A stretch of DNA of 64,000 bases, from NCBI RefSeq assembly GCF_003569045.1, contig NZ_BFCB01000004.1, forward strand, positions 62,001-126,000, in the 5' to 3' direction. The notes beneath the pieces are model-generated. The model worked only from the letters and a program-made list of their open reading frames with translations. It ran no database searches and was not told the origin of the DNA. A program made the position numbers and the translations under genes. Origin of the DNA: Aggregatilinea lenta. Its GTDB lineage: Bacteria; Chloroflexota; Anaerolineae; Aggregatilineales; Aggregatilineaceae. The number at the start of each line of letters is the position of its first letter. The first letter of the stretch is position 1. This document shows positions 1 to 8,345 of this stretch, piece by piece.

Positions 1-1480
1 GGACCGTGATCGTCGTGCCCTGGCCTTCGCCGGGGCTGGTCGCCTCGATGCTGGCCCCGTAAGCGGCGGCAATCGACTGCGCGAGGGCCAGCCCCAGGCC
101 CGTACCCGGAATCGAGCGCGAGCGCGAGCGGTCCGCCCGGTAGAAGCGCTCGAAGATGTGCGGCAGATGCTCCGGTGCGATGCCCTGCCCGGAATCCGTG
201 ACGCTGAGGACGGCACTGTTCCCTTCGCGGCAAATACGCCATGTCACCGTGCCGCCGGTCGGCGTGTACTTGATCGCGTTGTCCAGGATGTTACGGAACA
301 GCACTGTCAGATGGTTCAGGCTGGCATTTACCACCAGCGACTCGTCGCCGGGCACGTCGAGGGCCAGCTTGATCCGGCGGCTGCTGGCCAGCGCGGTCAT
401 CGGCTGGGCGAGGCTGTGGGCGAAGCGGGTGAGGTCGATTTCGTCCTGCCCGGTTTCGGCGCGCCGAGCGTCGAAGCGCGAGAGCAGCACCAGATCCTCG
501 ACCAGGGCGCTCAGCCGTACCAGCTCGTCGTCCAGTTCGCCGACGTACTGCTGCCGGGTCGCGGCGTCGAGGCTGCCGTCCGATCGCAGCGCCTCGGTGC
601 GCAGGCGCATGGTCGTCAATGGCGTGCGCAGCTCGTGTGACGTGTTGCTGGCGAAGGCGCGCTGCTCCTCGATCATGGCCTGGACCTGCGCCGCCATCTG
701 GTTGAACGCCTGCGCGACGGCCCCGATCTCGTCCTGGCGCTGTTCGGGCACGCGGTGCGACAGCTCGCCTTGCGACAGGCGAAGCGCCGAATCGCGCAGC
801 GTTTCGAGCGGGCGAATCAAGGATCGTGCCAGCCATACGCTTGCCAACAGGGCCAGCCCGGTAAGGATTGCCAATCCGATTCCCAATGACCGCCAGCGAT
901 CCTGCACGGTCTCGTAGATGGTGTGGACTGGCTCGCTGAGCTGGATGTACCCGAGGAACAACGAGTCCTGCTTGACAGCGGCGGCGGTGTACAGCGTGCT
1001 CTCCCCGCCGGCGTTGTCGCGCTGCACGACCGTGACCAGATTCTGGCTGGCACTGACCAGCTCCGGATAGACCTTCAGATCGTCGGGCAGCGGCCACTCC
1101 TGGTCTGCTTCCTCCGGTCGCGGACGGTCCCGGTGATCGTCGGATTCCTCGCGTTCCTCGTCGGGCACGGGCGGCGGCTGCGTCACGACCGTGAACAGCG
1201 TAATCGCCGTATCCTCGCGCGGGTTCAAGCTTTGCAGGATGCCGTCCAGATCGACATCTGCCGAGTCAGTGCCGGGGCCGGGCCGGGCCGCTTCTTCGAG
1301 GCCGCGCGCGACGAGCGTGACCTCGTTCGCCAGTCGCAGCTCGTAGTCTCGACGGGCGGCGCTGGCAAGCTGCTGCCCGGCCATCAGCGCCAGGATGCCA
1401 AAACCCAGCACGATCAAGGCGGTGTAGGCCACGAGCAGCCGGACGCGCAGGCTGTGAATTCTCACCGACGTTTTCCTCAT
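1..1480 (-). CDS. Sensor histidine kinase (two TM, HAMP, HisKA, HATPase), 3' end outside window
   Basis: Membrane sensor kinase that should phosphorylate the OmpR-type regulator encoded just upstream. Reading the minus strand from ATG at 1480 gives at least 493 residues, still open at the window edge. TM1 lies at about 14-34, then an extracytoplasmic loop with an acidic, Pro-rich stretch (about 100-130), TM2 at about 198-218 and a HAMP segment (RSLIRPLETL). The HisKA box is SHELRTPLTT with phospho-acceptor His near 282; the ATPase N-box is NILDNAIKYTP, followed by DSGQGIAPEH and GTGLGLALAQ. The start codon overlaps the regulator stop as ATGA, so the two are translationally coupled. The ligand is unknown. 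Only the last few residues should be missing. Confidence 0.9.
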   Translation of the reverse strand, partial: MRKTSVRIHSLRVRLLVAYTALIVLGFGILALMAGQQLASAARRDYELRLANEVTLVARGLEEAARPGPGTDSADVDLDGILQSLNPREDTAITLFTVVTQPPPVPDEEREESDDHRDRPRPEEADQEWPLPDDLKVYPELVSASQNLVTVVQRDNAGGESTLYTAAAVKQDSLFLGYIQLSEPVHTIYETVQDRWRSLGIGLAILTGLALLASVWLARSLIRPLETLRDSALRLSQGELSHRVPEQRQDEIGAVAQAFNQMAAQVQAMIEEQRAFASNTSHELRTPLTTMRLRTEALRSDGSLDAATRQQYVGELDDELVRLSALVEDLVLLSRFDARRAETGQDEIDLTRFAHSLAQPMTALASSRRIKLALDVPGDESLVVNASLNHLTVLFRNILDNAIKYTPTGGTVTWRICREGNSAVLSVTDSGQGIAPEHLPHIFERFYRADRSRSRSIPGTGLGLALAQSIAAAYGASIEATSPGEGQGTTITV

Positions 1481-2166
1481 GTGGCCGTAAAGCGGTAGCC
1501 CACGCCGCGCACGGTCTGGATCAGCTCCGGCGCACTCGGATCTTCTTCGAGCTTTTCACGTAGCCACCGGATGTGCACGTCCAGCGTGCGCATATCACCC
1601 AGCCAGTCCGTGCCCCACACCTGATCGAAGATCTCCGCGCGCGAGACGGCCTGCCCGGCATGGAACATCAGTAGCGACAGCAGCTCGAACTCCTTGTAGC
1701 GCAGCGACAGCTCGACGCCGTTTTTGGTCACCTGGCGCATGCCGAGGTCCAGCACGAGGTCGCGGACCTGCACGCGGTCCGTCTGCCGCCCCTGCTGGAG
1801 GTCCATCTCCACGCGGCGCAGCAGGGCCTTGATGCGGGCCAGCAGCTCGCGCATGCTGAAGGGCTTGGTCAGATAGTCGTCCGCGCCCAGTTCCAGCCCC
1901 AGGATGCGGTCGATCTCGTCGCTGAGCGCGGTCAGCATCAGGATCGGGACGGTGCTGCGCTGACGGATCGCCTTGCACACTTCCCAGCCGTCGAGGTTGG
2001 GCAGCAGGATGTCGAGGATGATCAAATCGGGCTTGTCGTCGATCGCGTGCTGCACGCCCGCCGCGCCATCCATCGCCTGCGAGACATGGAAGCCCTGCGC
2101 GGTCAGCGCGCGTACGGTAGGACCCAGGATCAGCGGGTCGTCCTCGATCATCAGGATATGCGTCAC
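1477..2166 (-). CDS. OmpR/PhoB-family response regulator
   Basis: A 229-residue DNA-binding response regulator. The receiver domain (1-118) has the acidic pair near 8-10, phospho-acceptor Asp52 in LDILLPNLDG, and the conserved Lys in LTKPF. The C-terminal winged helix (about 130-227) carries the family's RYKEFELL and DVHIRWLREKLE features. Its length is typical of the family. It is the first gene of a two-gene operon with the overlapping kinase and is divergent from the membrane protein gene starting at 2361. The intergenic space holds TTTAAG-type direct repeats of the kind this family binds, so autoregulation and control of the divergent pair are plausible. The signal sensed is unknown. Confidence 0.93.
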   Translation of the reverse strand: MTHILMIEDDPLILGPTVRALTAQGFHVSQAMDGAAGVQHAIDDKPDLIILDILLPNLDGWEVCKAIRQRSTVPILMLTALSDEIDRILGLELGADDYLTKPFSMRELLARIKALLRRVEMDLQQGRQTDRVQVRDLVLDLGMRQVTKNGVELSLRYKEFELLSLLMFHAGQAVSRAEIFDQVWGTDWLGDMRTLDVHIRWLREKLEEDPSAPELIQTVRGVGYRFTAT

Positions 2167-2232
2167 GGTTCCTCCGGGTCAATAGGGCGGCATGTTCCCA
2201 TTGTGTCATCTTGCCGTGACGGGAGCAACCCG

Positions 2233-2260
2233 ATTTAAGGTGAATTTAAGCATGTTTGAG
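2233..2260. promoter_or_regulatory. Tandem direct repeats, candidate OmpR-type regulator site
   Basis: ATTTAAG occurs at 2233-2239 and 2244-2250, exactly 11 bp apart. A degenerate third unit (TTTGAG) starts at 2255. Direct repeats at about one helical turn are the usual footprint of PhoB/OmpR-class dimers. The site lies between the divergent regulator gene (start 2166) and the membrane protein gene (start 2361). Binding by the neighbouring regulator is inferred. Confidence 0.45.
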
Positions 2261-2360
2261 GTGGCGATAACCCGCGAGCGTCGAAAGTCTCGTATAGTGT
2301 CCAACATCACGAACGAACCACGCCCGATTGGCCACATCCTTCATCGTACGGGAGACGACA

Positions 2361-2888
2361 ATGACGGTGACTCGCAGAATACGTTTCAACAAGACGAAGA
2401 CCAAGCTGCTGCTCGATATTTCGCTGGCGGTTGCGTTCCTCGCAGCGCTGGAACCCAGCCTCACCGGATTTTACTGGCACGAGTGGCTGGGGATCGGCCT
2501 GGGCGCTGCCTTTATCGTACACGTGTTGTTGAGCTGGAGCTGGGTTACCTCTGTGACGCGCCGCTTTTTCGGCAGGACGTCGGGGCAGGCGCGGCTCAAC
2601 TACGTGCTCAACCAGGTACTGCTGGCGGCGATGGGCGCGGTCATTGCCAGCGGGCTGGTCATTTCGAAGACGCTCGGTACGGCGGACGCACTCGGTATTT
2701 CGTTCCAGGCCAGCGACACGTGGGAGGAGATCCACAGATGGGTGCCGCAGGTGGCGCTGATCGTCGTCGGCATTCACCTGGGGCTGCACTGGAAGTGGAT
2801 CGTCTCGACCGTTCAGCGCACTGTATGGAAGCCGCGCCGCCGTCGCCAGACGCTGGCGCAGTTGCCCCGCGTCAGCGCGCGGAGCTAG
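2361..2888 (+). CDS. DUF4405-type four-helix membrane protein
   Basis: A 175-residue integral membrane protein resembling the DUF4405 / cytochrome b561-like group. About four hydrophobic helices are visible (about 20-35, 45-65, 87-107, 125-145). Histidines sit near helix ends (YWHEWLG, VHVLLSW, IHRW, HLGLHWKW), which in related proteins could ligate heme; this is not proven. I chose ATG 2361 because GGGAG precedes it at good spacing; an in-frame upstream ATG at 2328 lacks a clear ribosome site. It lies 9 bp before the next gene, so they are probably co-transcribed. It is divergent from a two-component system that may control it. Confidence 0.75.
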   Translation: MTVTRRIRFNKTKTKLLLDISLAVAFLAALEPSLTGFYWHEWLGIGLGAAFIVHVLLSWSWVTSVTRRFFGRTSGQARLNYVLNQVLLAAMGAVIASGLVISKTLGTADALGISFQASDTWEEIHRWVPQVALIVVGIHLGLHWKWIVSTVQRTVWKPRRRRQTLAQLPRVSARS

Positions 2889-2897
2889 GGGAAACTC

Positions 2898-3329
2898 ATG
2901 TCGAAAAAGTCACTGTTCACGTTTGCTGTCGTGGTCGCGGTGTTGGGCTTGAGCGGCTATTGGTTGAACACGACGGGAAATCTCGACGTGCCGCGCATCT
3001 TCGACGTGCCCAGCGCGCTGGGTGGTTCGGAAGCGGGCGGCGGGGAGAAGTTGGGCGAGCAGTCCGGCGATGAGCGTCCCGAAGGCGCGTTCTCGCAACG
3101 TGAAGCGGAGGGCGAGGCGGGTCACGGCGAAGAAGGCGCTCGCCCGGAGGGTGGCGGCGATCGCGATCGCGAGGGTGGCGGGTTCAGTGTGCGTACCGTG
3201 TTGGATGTGGCGTCGGATATGTGGTTCCTGGCCGTAACGATCGCGGTGGTGGTGTATCTCATGCGGGGACTGGCGCTGGTGAAGGCCCAGTTACGGCGCG
3301 CGCGCCGGTCCGCCGCATCTCCCTCCTGA
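2898..3329 (+). CDS. Small membrane protein with Gly/Glu-rich linker, unknown function
   Basis: A 143-residue protein of unrecognised family. An N-terminal hydrophobic helix (about 6-24) could be a signal anchor. A long hydrophilic segment rich in Gly, Glu and Arg (about 44-95) follows, then a second hydrophobic helix (about 107-125) and a basic tail. ATG 2898 follows a GGGGAAACTC ribosome site, 9 bp after the DUF4405 gene. The pair looks like one membrane unit, perhaps a redox partner and its anchor, but nothing in the sequence proves a role. The linker could be exposed outside the cell. Confidence 0.65.
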   Translation: MSKKSLFTFAVVVAVLGLSGYWLNTTGNLDVPRIFDVPSALGGSEAGGGEKLGEQSGDERPEGAFSQREAEGEAGHGEEGARPEGGGDRDREGGGFSVRTVLDVASDMWFLAVTIAVVVYLMRGLALVKAQLRRARRSAASPS

Positions 3330-3361
3330 CAAGGTGTGTCCCTAGCTCTGTTTGCTCCTCG

Positions 3362-3467
3362 GCGGCAGGGCCACGACGGCCCCACCTTTAAATCCTCGCG
3401 GGCTGCCTCCGTTTGAACGGATGTAGTCCGCGAGCTGCGTTAGCTGCCCGGTCTGCCGGGTTTCTTT
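3362..3467 (+). ncRNA. Candidate structured RNA or attenuator, family unknown
   Basis: Three nested pairings are visible: an outer GGCAG/CTGCC helix (3364-3368 with 3444-3448); a GGGCC/GGCCC hairpin (3368-3372, 3378-3382); and a longer hairpin CTCGCGG/CCGCGAG (3395-3401, 3428-3434) enclosing TCCGTT/AACGGA. A terminator-like hairpin CCCGG-TCTG-CCGGG followed by TTTCTTT (3447-3467) shares bases with the outer helix, so the two are mutually exclusive, as in an attenuator. It does not match any riboswitch I know. It may simply terminate the upstream operon. Confidence 0.35.
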
Positions 3468-3468
3468 A

Positions 3469-3486
3469 GTATTTACGTGTAAATAC
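3469..3486. promoter_or_regulatory. Perfect inverted repeat, candidate operator
   Basis: GTATTTAC-GT-GTAAATAC is a perfect 8-bp-arm palindrome with a 2-base centre at the start of the AT-rich island. It resembles a dimeric repressor site. No cognate regulator is identifiable. Confidence 0.35.
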
Positions 3487-3764
3487 CAGATTCAGCGGGA
3501 AATCATAGGGCAACCTGGATTGATGATTTTAAGAATTAAGGTTATAAATATTATTATAATTCCGCTTCTGCGATAAATCCTCGACGCTCCTGAATTATAT
3601 TAGTTTACCTTAAAAGTGTTGCCGTTTGAGACAGAGGCCGCCAAGTGACCTTTTAACCCGCAGATGGCTTGCGTGAAGCAGCAACTTCACTCTAATATAA
3701 GCAATTACGGCAATCGCACGCCTGGGAGACTTTACGGTCAGCAGCGAAACTTGAGGGGTTATCA

Positions 3765-5621
3765 ATGAAAGCCTCTATTACCCGCAGCTTGCGGTTCCGC
3801 CTCATGACCCTTATTTTGCTGGCTCTGCTGCCCGCGTTGGCCCTTAGCCTGTACTCCGTCACCCAACAACGGCAGGAGTTGATCGAGCAGACGCGCCAGG
3901 ACGCCTCGCTCCTGACGCGGCTGGCTGCCGACAATTACGAGAACCTCATTGCCGGTGCCCACCAACTACTCATCACCTTGTCGACTCATCCAGATGTCTT
4001 AAGCCAGGAGCAGGGCGTGTGCTCGCCAATGTTCGATGCGCTGGTCGAGCGCTACCCGACCTATTCGGGCCTGTTAGTGATCGGAACCGACGGCGACGTT
4101 ACCTGCCCGGTGTCCGCAACCGGTACACCGGTGAACGTCGCGGATCGGGAATATTTCCAGGACGTCATGGCAAGCGGTGAATTCACGATCGGTAAATATG
4201 TGCAGGGCCGTGTGTCCGGTAGGCCCATTGTGGTCCTGTCGCTGCCCGTGCTGGACGCGGACGGCGAGATCTCGCGTATCGTCGCGATCAGCCTGAGTGT
4301 GACGTGGCTGAGTGACGTCGCACGCAGCGCCGAGCTGCCGGAGGATTCCGTGCTGCTGATGGTGCAGCACGATGGCACCGTTCTGGCGCGCTATCCCGAC
4401 GTGGCAGAGCCTGACGCAGGGAAAAATGAGTCTGAAGCGCCTGTCGTGCAGACGCTCATTCGAGAGACGGCGGAAGCAAGCACGCTGGATACCACGGGCC
4501 TGGATGGAATCGAGCGGCTCTATGCGTACACGCAGCTCGCCAGCGCCGACGACACGCGCGACGCGTATCTGCTCGTCGGTTTTCGGAAGGATCGTGTCGT
4601 TGCGCCCGCCAATCAGCTGCTGCTTGGATACCTGCTGGCGTTGGGGATCGCCGCCCTGATCGGGGCGGGGGCGGTGTGGGTGGTGGGCAACCGGTTCATG
4701 ATGCGCCCGCTGGAGACGTTGTTGACCGCGGCCAACCGGCTGAGCACTGGCGATTTCAGCACACGGGTGGGCGAATTTCACGGGCCGGACGAGTTCACGC
4801 ACTTGGCCGCTGCCTTCGACACGATGGCCAGCCAGCTGGAGCGCCGCGATACGGAACGCCGCCAGGACGAAGCCGAAATTCGCAGGTTGAACGCTGAGCT
4901 TGAAAGTCGCGTGGCGGAGCGGACCGAGCAGCTGGAGGCGACCAATCGCGAGTTGGAAGCGTTCACCTATTCCGTCTCGCATGACCTGCGTGCACCACTG
5001 CGGGCGATTGACGGCTTTTCCCGCATTGTTGTGAACGAATATGGCGACCAACTGCCGGAGGAAAGTCACCGCTACCTGGGCCGCGTGCGCGATGCAGCGC
5101 AGCGTATGGGGCAGCTCATCGACGACCTGTTGGCGTTTTCGCGCCTGGGTCGCCAGCCGATGGCCACCCAGGAAGTTGAGCCTGCCTCCCTGGTGAAGCA
5201 GGTGTTGGACGAGCTGAACGGCGAGCTTCAGAATCGCGAGGTGGAGATCGTCGTCGGCGATTTGCCGGTAGCACACGGCGATCCGGCGCTGCTCCGGCAG
5301 GTGTTTTCGAACCTGCTGGGAAACTCGCTCAAGTTCACCAAGAACACGAGCAGCGCCCGCATTGAGGTGGGCGTGCAGGCGGTCAATGGCGAGCAGATCT
5401 ATTTCGTCAAAGATAATGGCGCGGGATTCGACATGCGTTACGCGGACAAGCTGTTCGGCGTATTCCAGCGGCTGCACCGGGTTGAAGACTACGAAGGCAC
5501 CGGCGTCGGACTGGCGACAGTCCAGCGGATCGTTCACCGGCACGACGGGCGCATCTGGGCCGATGCGGCGGTCGATCAGGGAGCCACGTTCTATTTCACG
5601 CTAGGAGGGCAATCGTCATGA
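3765..5621 (+). CDS. dCache-domain sensor histidine kinase
   Basis: A 618-residue membrane kinase. TM1 (about 13-32) is followed by a large extracytoplasmic region (about 35-275) with Cache-type features ([30 protein letters not shown]), then TM2 (about 286-308), HAMP (about 308-362) and a coiled coil (about 363-398). The HisKA box is [13 protein letters not shown] with His406. The ATPase domain has [21 protein letters not shown] and [10 protein letters not shown]. This HisKA type, with its [14 protein letters not shown] core, usually pairs with Rcp1-like single-domain receivers, and such a receiver overlaps its stop codon (ATGA at 5618). A small molecule is the likely signal. The promoter is probably in the AT-rich upstream region. 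Confidence 0.92.
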   Translation: MKASITRSLRFRLMTLILLALLPALALSLYSVTQQRQELIEQTRQDASLLTRLAADNYENLIAGAHQLLITLSTHPDVLSQEQGVCSPMFDALVERYPTYSGLLVIGTDGDVTCPVSATGTPVNVADREYFQDVMASGEFTIGKYVQGRVSGRPIVVLSLPVLDADGEISRIVAISLSVTWLSDVARSAELPEDSVLLMVQHDGTVLARYPDVAEPDAGKNESEAPVVQTLIRETAEASTLDTTGLDGIERLYAYTQLASADDTRDAYLLVGFRKDRVVAPANQLLLGYLLALGIAALIGAGAVWVVGNRFMMRPLETLLTAANRLSTGDFSTRVGEFHGPDEFTHLAAAFDTMASQLERRDTERRQDEAEIRRLNAELESRVAERTEQLEATNRELEAFTYSVSHDLRAPLRAIDGFSRIVVNEYGDQLPEESHRYLGRVRDAAQRMGQLIDDLLAFSRLGRQPMATQEVEPASLVKQVLDELNGELQNREVEIVVGDLPVAHGDPALLRQVFSNLLGNSLKFTKNTSSARIEVGVQAVNGEQIYFVKDNGAGFDMRYADKLFGVFQRLHRVEDYEGTGVGLATVQRIVHRHDGRIWADAAVDQGATFYFTLGGQSS

Positions 5622-6067
5622 GTTCGCTGCCAATCAGAATTTTGCTCGTGGAGGACAACCCCGACGATGTCGAGCTGGCCCTTCACGCGCTGCGCATGCA
5701 CAACCTGGCGAATGATATCGAAGTAGCGCGTGACGGGGCGGAAGCGCTGGACTACATCTTTCGGAATGGGCCTTATGCGGATCGCAGCGACGAACCGCTG
5801 CCGCGCCTGATCCTGTTGGATCTCAAGCTGCCGAAGATCGGCGGGCTGGAAGTGCTCAAGCAGATTAAGGCCGACCCACATACCCGGTCGATCCCGGTCG
5901 TGATCCTGACGTCGTCGCGCCAGGAGCGTGACATCGTCGAGAGCTACGAACTGGGCGTCAATAGTTACATCACCAAACCCGTGGACTTCGAGCAGTTCAT
6001 CCAGGCGGTTTATACGCTTGGCCTGTACTGGCTTCTGCTGAACGAACCTCCCCGGCCCGACGCGTAG
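5618..6067 (+). CDS. Rcp1-like single-domain response regulator
   Basis: A 149-residue stand-alone receiver with no output domain. It has the [12 protein letters not shown] motif, phospho-acceptor Asp68 in [10 protein letters not shown], the Thr of LTSS and Lys120 in YITKPVDF. The Rcp1 family relays phosphate from kinases with the preceding gene's HisKA type. The start overlaps the kinase stop as ATGA. With no output domain, phosphate may pass to other partners, possibly in concert with the receiver-kinase encoded 33 bp downstream. The residues after 122 follow the family's elongated last helix. Confidence 0.93.
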   Translation: MSSLPIRILLVEDNPDDVELALHALRMHNLANDIEVARDGAEALDYIFRNGPYADRSDEPLPRLILLDLKLPKIGGLEVLKQIKADPHTRSIPVVILTSSRQERDIVESYELGVNSYITKPVDFEQFIQAVYTLGLYWLLLNEPPRPDA

Positions 6068-6100
6068 GGTTTGAGTAGAGTAATCGGATGAGGCGAACCA

Positions 6101-8071
6101 ATGGGACTGCGAGTCTTGCTTGTAGAAGATAAGCCTGATGATGCAGAGTTGGTGCTATACGAACTGAAGCAGGCCGGGTTCGAGCCGGACTGGACGCGCG
6201 TCGAATCCGAGACGGCCTACGTCGAGGCGCTTGAAGAGCACCCGCCGGACATCATCCTGGCCGATTTCACGCTGCCTCAGTTCAACGGATTGGATGCGCT
6301 GCGGTTGCTGATCGAGCGCGAGCTGGACATTCCGTTTATCCTGGTGACCGGCAGCCTCGGTGAAGAGCTGGCCGTCGAGTCGATCAAGCGCGGTGCCGCC
6401 GACTATCTACTGAAAGACCGGTTGGTGCGGCTGGGGGAAGCGGTGCGCCGCGCATTGGTTGCGCACGATCTGCGCCGGCAGAAAATCGAGGCGGAGCACG
6501 CCCTGCGCGAAAGCGAAGAACGCTACCGCCGCCTGGCCGAGAACGCGCTGGACATCATTTACCGGGTCCGGCTGGCGCCTGAGTTCGACGTTGAATATGT
6601 GAACCAGGCCGTGCTGGCAATCACCGGGTACAGCGCCGGCGAGTTCTACGCCGACCCCGATCTGTTCTTTAACCTGCTGTCATCCGACAACGCCGCACGG
6701 CAGCTTTCGTTTGGCGAGCTGATCACGCGGGCGAAGCGGGAGCCGGAGCTGCGCGTCGAGCGCAAGGACGGCGAGCGAATCTGGCTGGAACAGCACCTCG
6801 TGCCGCTCTATACGAGCGACGCGCAGCTTATCGCCGTGGAGGGCATCGCGCGCGACGTGACGGCGCGCAAGCAGGCGGAAGAATCCGTCCGCGTGTACGC
6901 CGCAGAGCTTGAGACGCGCGTCGCGGATCGCACCGCCGAGCTGAACCGCGCCAAAGAGCGCGTCGAGGTCATCCTCAACAGCAGCAGCGACGTGATCGTC
7001 CTGACCCATGGCAATGGGGTCATCCAGCAGGTGAACCCGGTATTTGCAGATGTCTTCGGCTGGTCCGGCGACGAGGCGTTTGGGCAGTCCCTGACGCGCT
7101 TCGCCGCGCCAGAGTCGACGGATGCGCTGCGGGACGCGCTCACGCGGGTTGCCGCGAGCGGCCAGTGGAGCCGGACGGAGGCCGTCCTCACCAGCAAGAT
7201 CGGCGCGCCGTTTCACGCGGACATCGTCATGTCGCCGATCGACACGGCCCAGAGCGAAACAACCGGCATCGTGTGCAGCATCCGAGATATCAGCGACCGC
7301 AAACGTCTCGAAGCCTCGCTGCGCCAGACCCTGGCCCAGGAAATCCAGCTCAACGAAATGAAATCGCGCTTCGTGTCCATTGTCTCACATGAGTTCCGCA
7401 CGCCGCTGGCGGTCATTCAAACGGCCACGGATCTGGTCGAGCGCTATTCCGACCGGCTGTCGGACGCAGACAAAAAGGAAGAATTCAGCCGCATCCGTTC
7501 CAGCATCAGGACGATGGTGGAGCTGCTCGAAGACGTGCTGATGATCAGCCGGGCCGATGCGGGAGGGCTCCACTTTGCCCCGGAGCCGATCCATCTTGCC
7601 ACGTTCTGCGACTCGCTGCTGCGCGAGTTCCGGCGCACATTGGGCAGCAAGCACGAGCTGGTCGGCACGTATACGGGGCTGGCCGAACCGGTCAACGTCG
7701 ACACAAAGCTGCTGCGGCACGTACTGTCGAACCTGCTGTCCAACGCAATCAAGTACTCGCCGCAGGGTGGTCCGGTTCGCCTCAGCGCGGCACGCACAGG
7801 GAACCAGCTCGTGCTGCGCGTGGAAGACGAGGGCATCGGGATCCCGCAAGCGGATCAGGAGCGTCTGTTCGAGACGTTCCATCGCGCCAGCAATGTCGGG
7901 TCGATCTCCGGCACCGGGCTGGGCCTGACTATCGTCAAGCAGTTCGTCGATCTCCATCGCGGATCGATCACGTTCGAGAGCGACGAAAATCAGGGCACGA
8001 CCTTCGTCATCACGCTGCCCCTATACTACGAGCCTGACCCCGCGCCGCTGGACGCCGACTCGCTGCCGTAA
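6101..8071 (+). CDS. Hybrid histidine kinase: receiver-PAS-PAS-HisKA-HATPase
   Basis: A 656-residue soluble protein with no membrane helices. An N-terminal receiver (1-120) has Asp55 in ILADFTLPQ and Lys in YLLKDRL. PAS-1 with a PAC segment spans about 140-265 and PAS-2 about 285-410. A coiled coil links to HisKA (VSHEFRTPLA, His430). The ATPase has NLLSNAIKYSP, DEGIGIPQAD and GTGLGLTIVK. The receiver at the N terminus suggests that its kinase activity is controlled by phosphorylation from another kinase, plausibly the one at 3765. It is the last gene of a three-gene signalling operon; GAGGCG precedes the ATG. The output target is unknown. Confidence 0.92.
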   Translation: MGLRVLLVEDKPDDAELVLYELKQAGFEPDWTRVESETAYVEALEEHPPDIILADFTLPQFNGLDALRLLIERELDIPFILVTGSLGEELAVESIKRGAADYLLKDRLVRLGEAVRRALVAHDLRRQKIEAEHALRESEERYRRLAENALDIIYRVRLAPEFDVEYVNQAVLAITGYSAGEFYADPDLFFNLLSSDNAARQLSFGELITRAKREPELRVERKDGERIWLEQHLVPLYTSDAQLIAVEGIARDVTARKQAEESVRVYAAELETRVADRTAELNRAKERVEVILNSSSDVIVLTHGNGVIQQVNPVFADVFGWSGDEAFGQSLTRFAAPESTDALRDALTRVAASGQWSRTEAVLTSKIGAPFHADIVMSPIDTAQSETTGIVCSIRDISDRKRLEASLRQTLAQEIQLNEMKSRFVSIVSHEFRTPLAVIQTATDLVERYSDRLSDADKKEEFSRIRSSIRTMVELLEDVLMISRADAGGLHFAPEPIHLATFCDSLLREFRRTLGSKHELVGTYTGLAEPVNVDTKLLRHVLSNLLSNAIKYSPQGGPVRLSAARTGNQLVLRVEDEGIGIPQADQERLFETFHRASNVGSISGTGLGLTIVKQFVDLHRGSITFESDENQGTTFVITLPLYYEPDPAPLDADSLP

Positions 8072-8205
8072 CGCCGCCGCATGGCGGATCGTATTGTCAT
8101 TCAGGCACGGGGCCAGCCGGTAGTCGCAACCTCTGTCGTTCTGACGGCTCCGATCGACACCCGTATTTCCCGGTTCCCCCAACGCTCCAGGGGAACGCGC
8201 TGCTA

Positions 8206-8330
8206 AGAGCGTGGACGGAAACCCTCATCCCCCGGCCCCTTCTCCCTTAGGGAGAAGGGGAGCAGGACAGCGGCAGGTGCTTGTCGTGAGTCATGAGAAG
8301 GGGGGTAAAGCTGCTTTCCATACACGCTCT
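8206..8330. repeat. MITE-like element with 16-bp terminal inverted repeats
   Basis: The ends AGAGCGTGGACGGAAA (8206-8221) and TTTCCATACACGCTCT (8315-8330) are inverted repeats matching at 14 of 16 positions. The 125-bp interior has no gene but contains a strong palindrome (CCCCTTCTCCC / GGGAGAAGGGG, about 8236-8262). A related interior sequence recurs at about 63590-63633. No transposase is present, so it would move in trans. Target duplication is unclear. Confidence 0.5.
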
Positions 8331-8345
8331 AACCCTGGATGCCGA

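Larger units (their letters stand above)
3330..3764. other. Gene-free interval with a sharp AT-rich island
   Basis: No convincing gene lies in these 435 bases. The first third is GC-rich and can fold (see 3362-3467). The rest, roughly 3465-3620, is strikingly AT-rich for this chromosome, with runs such as ATTATTATAAT and a perfect 8-bp-arm inverted repeat. Regulatory or structured RNA content is likely upstream of the kinase at 3765. Confidence 0.7.

Noticed and set aside
291-1097. Minus-strand frame of 268 codons inside the first kinase
   Set aside because: It is in a different frame from the kinase, whose HAMP, HisKA and ATPase motifs read through the same bases.
3362-3467. Known riboswitch (c-di-GMP, fluoride, preQ1) upstream of the dCache kinase
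   Set aside because: None of the conserved cores of these classes is present; only generic pairings are visible, so it is left as an unnamed candidate.
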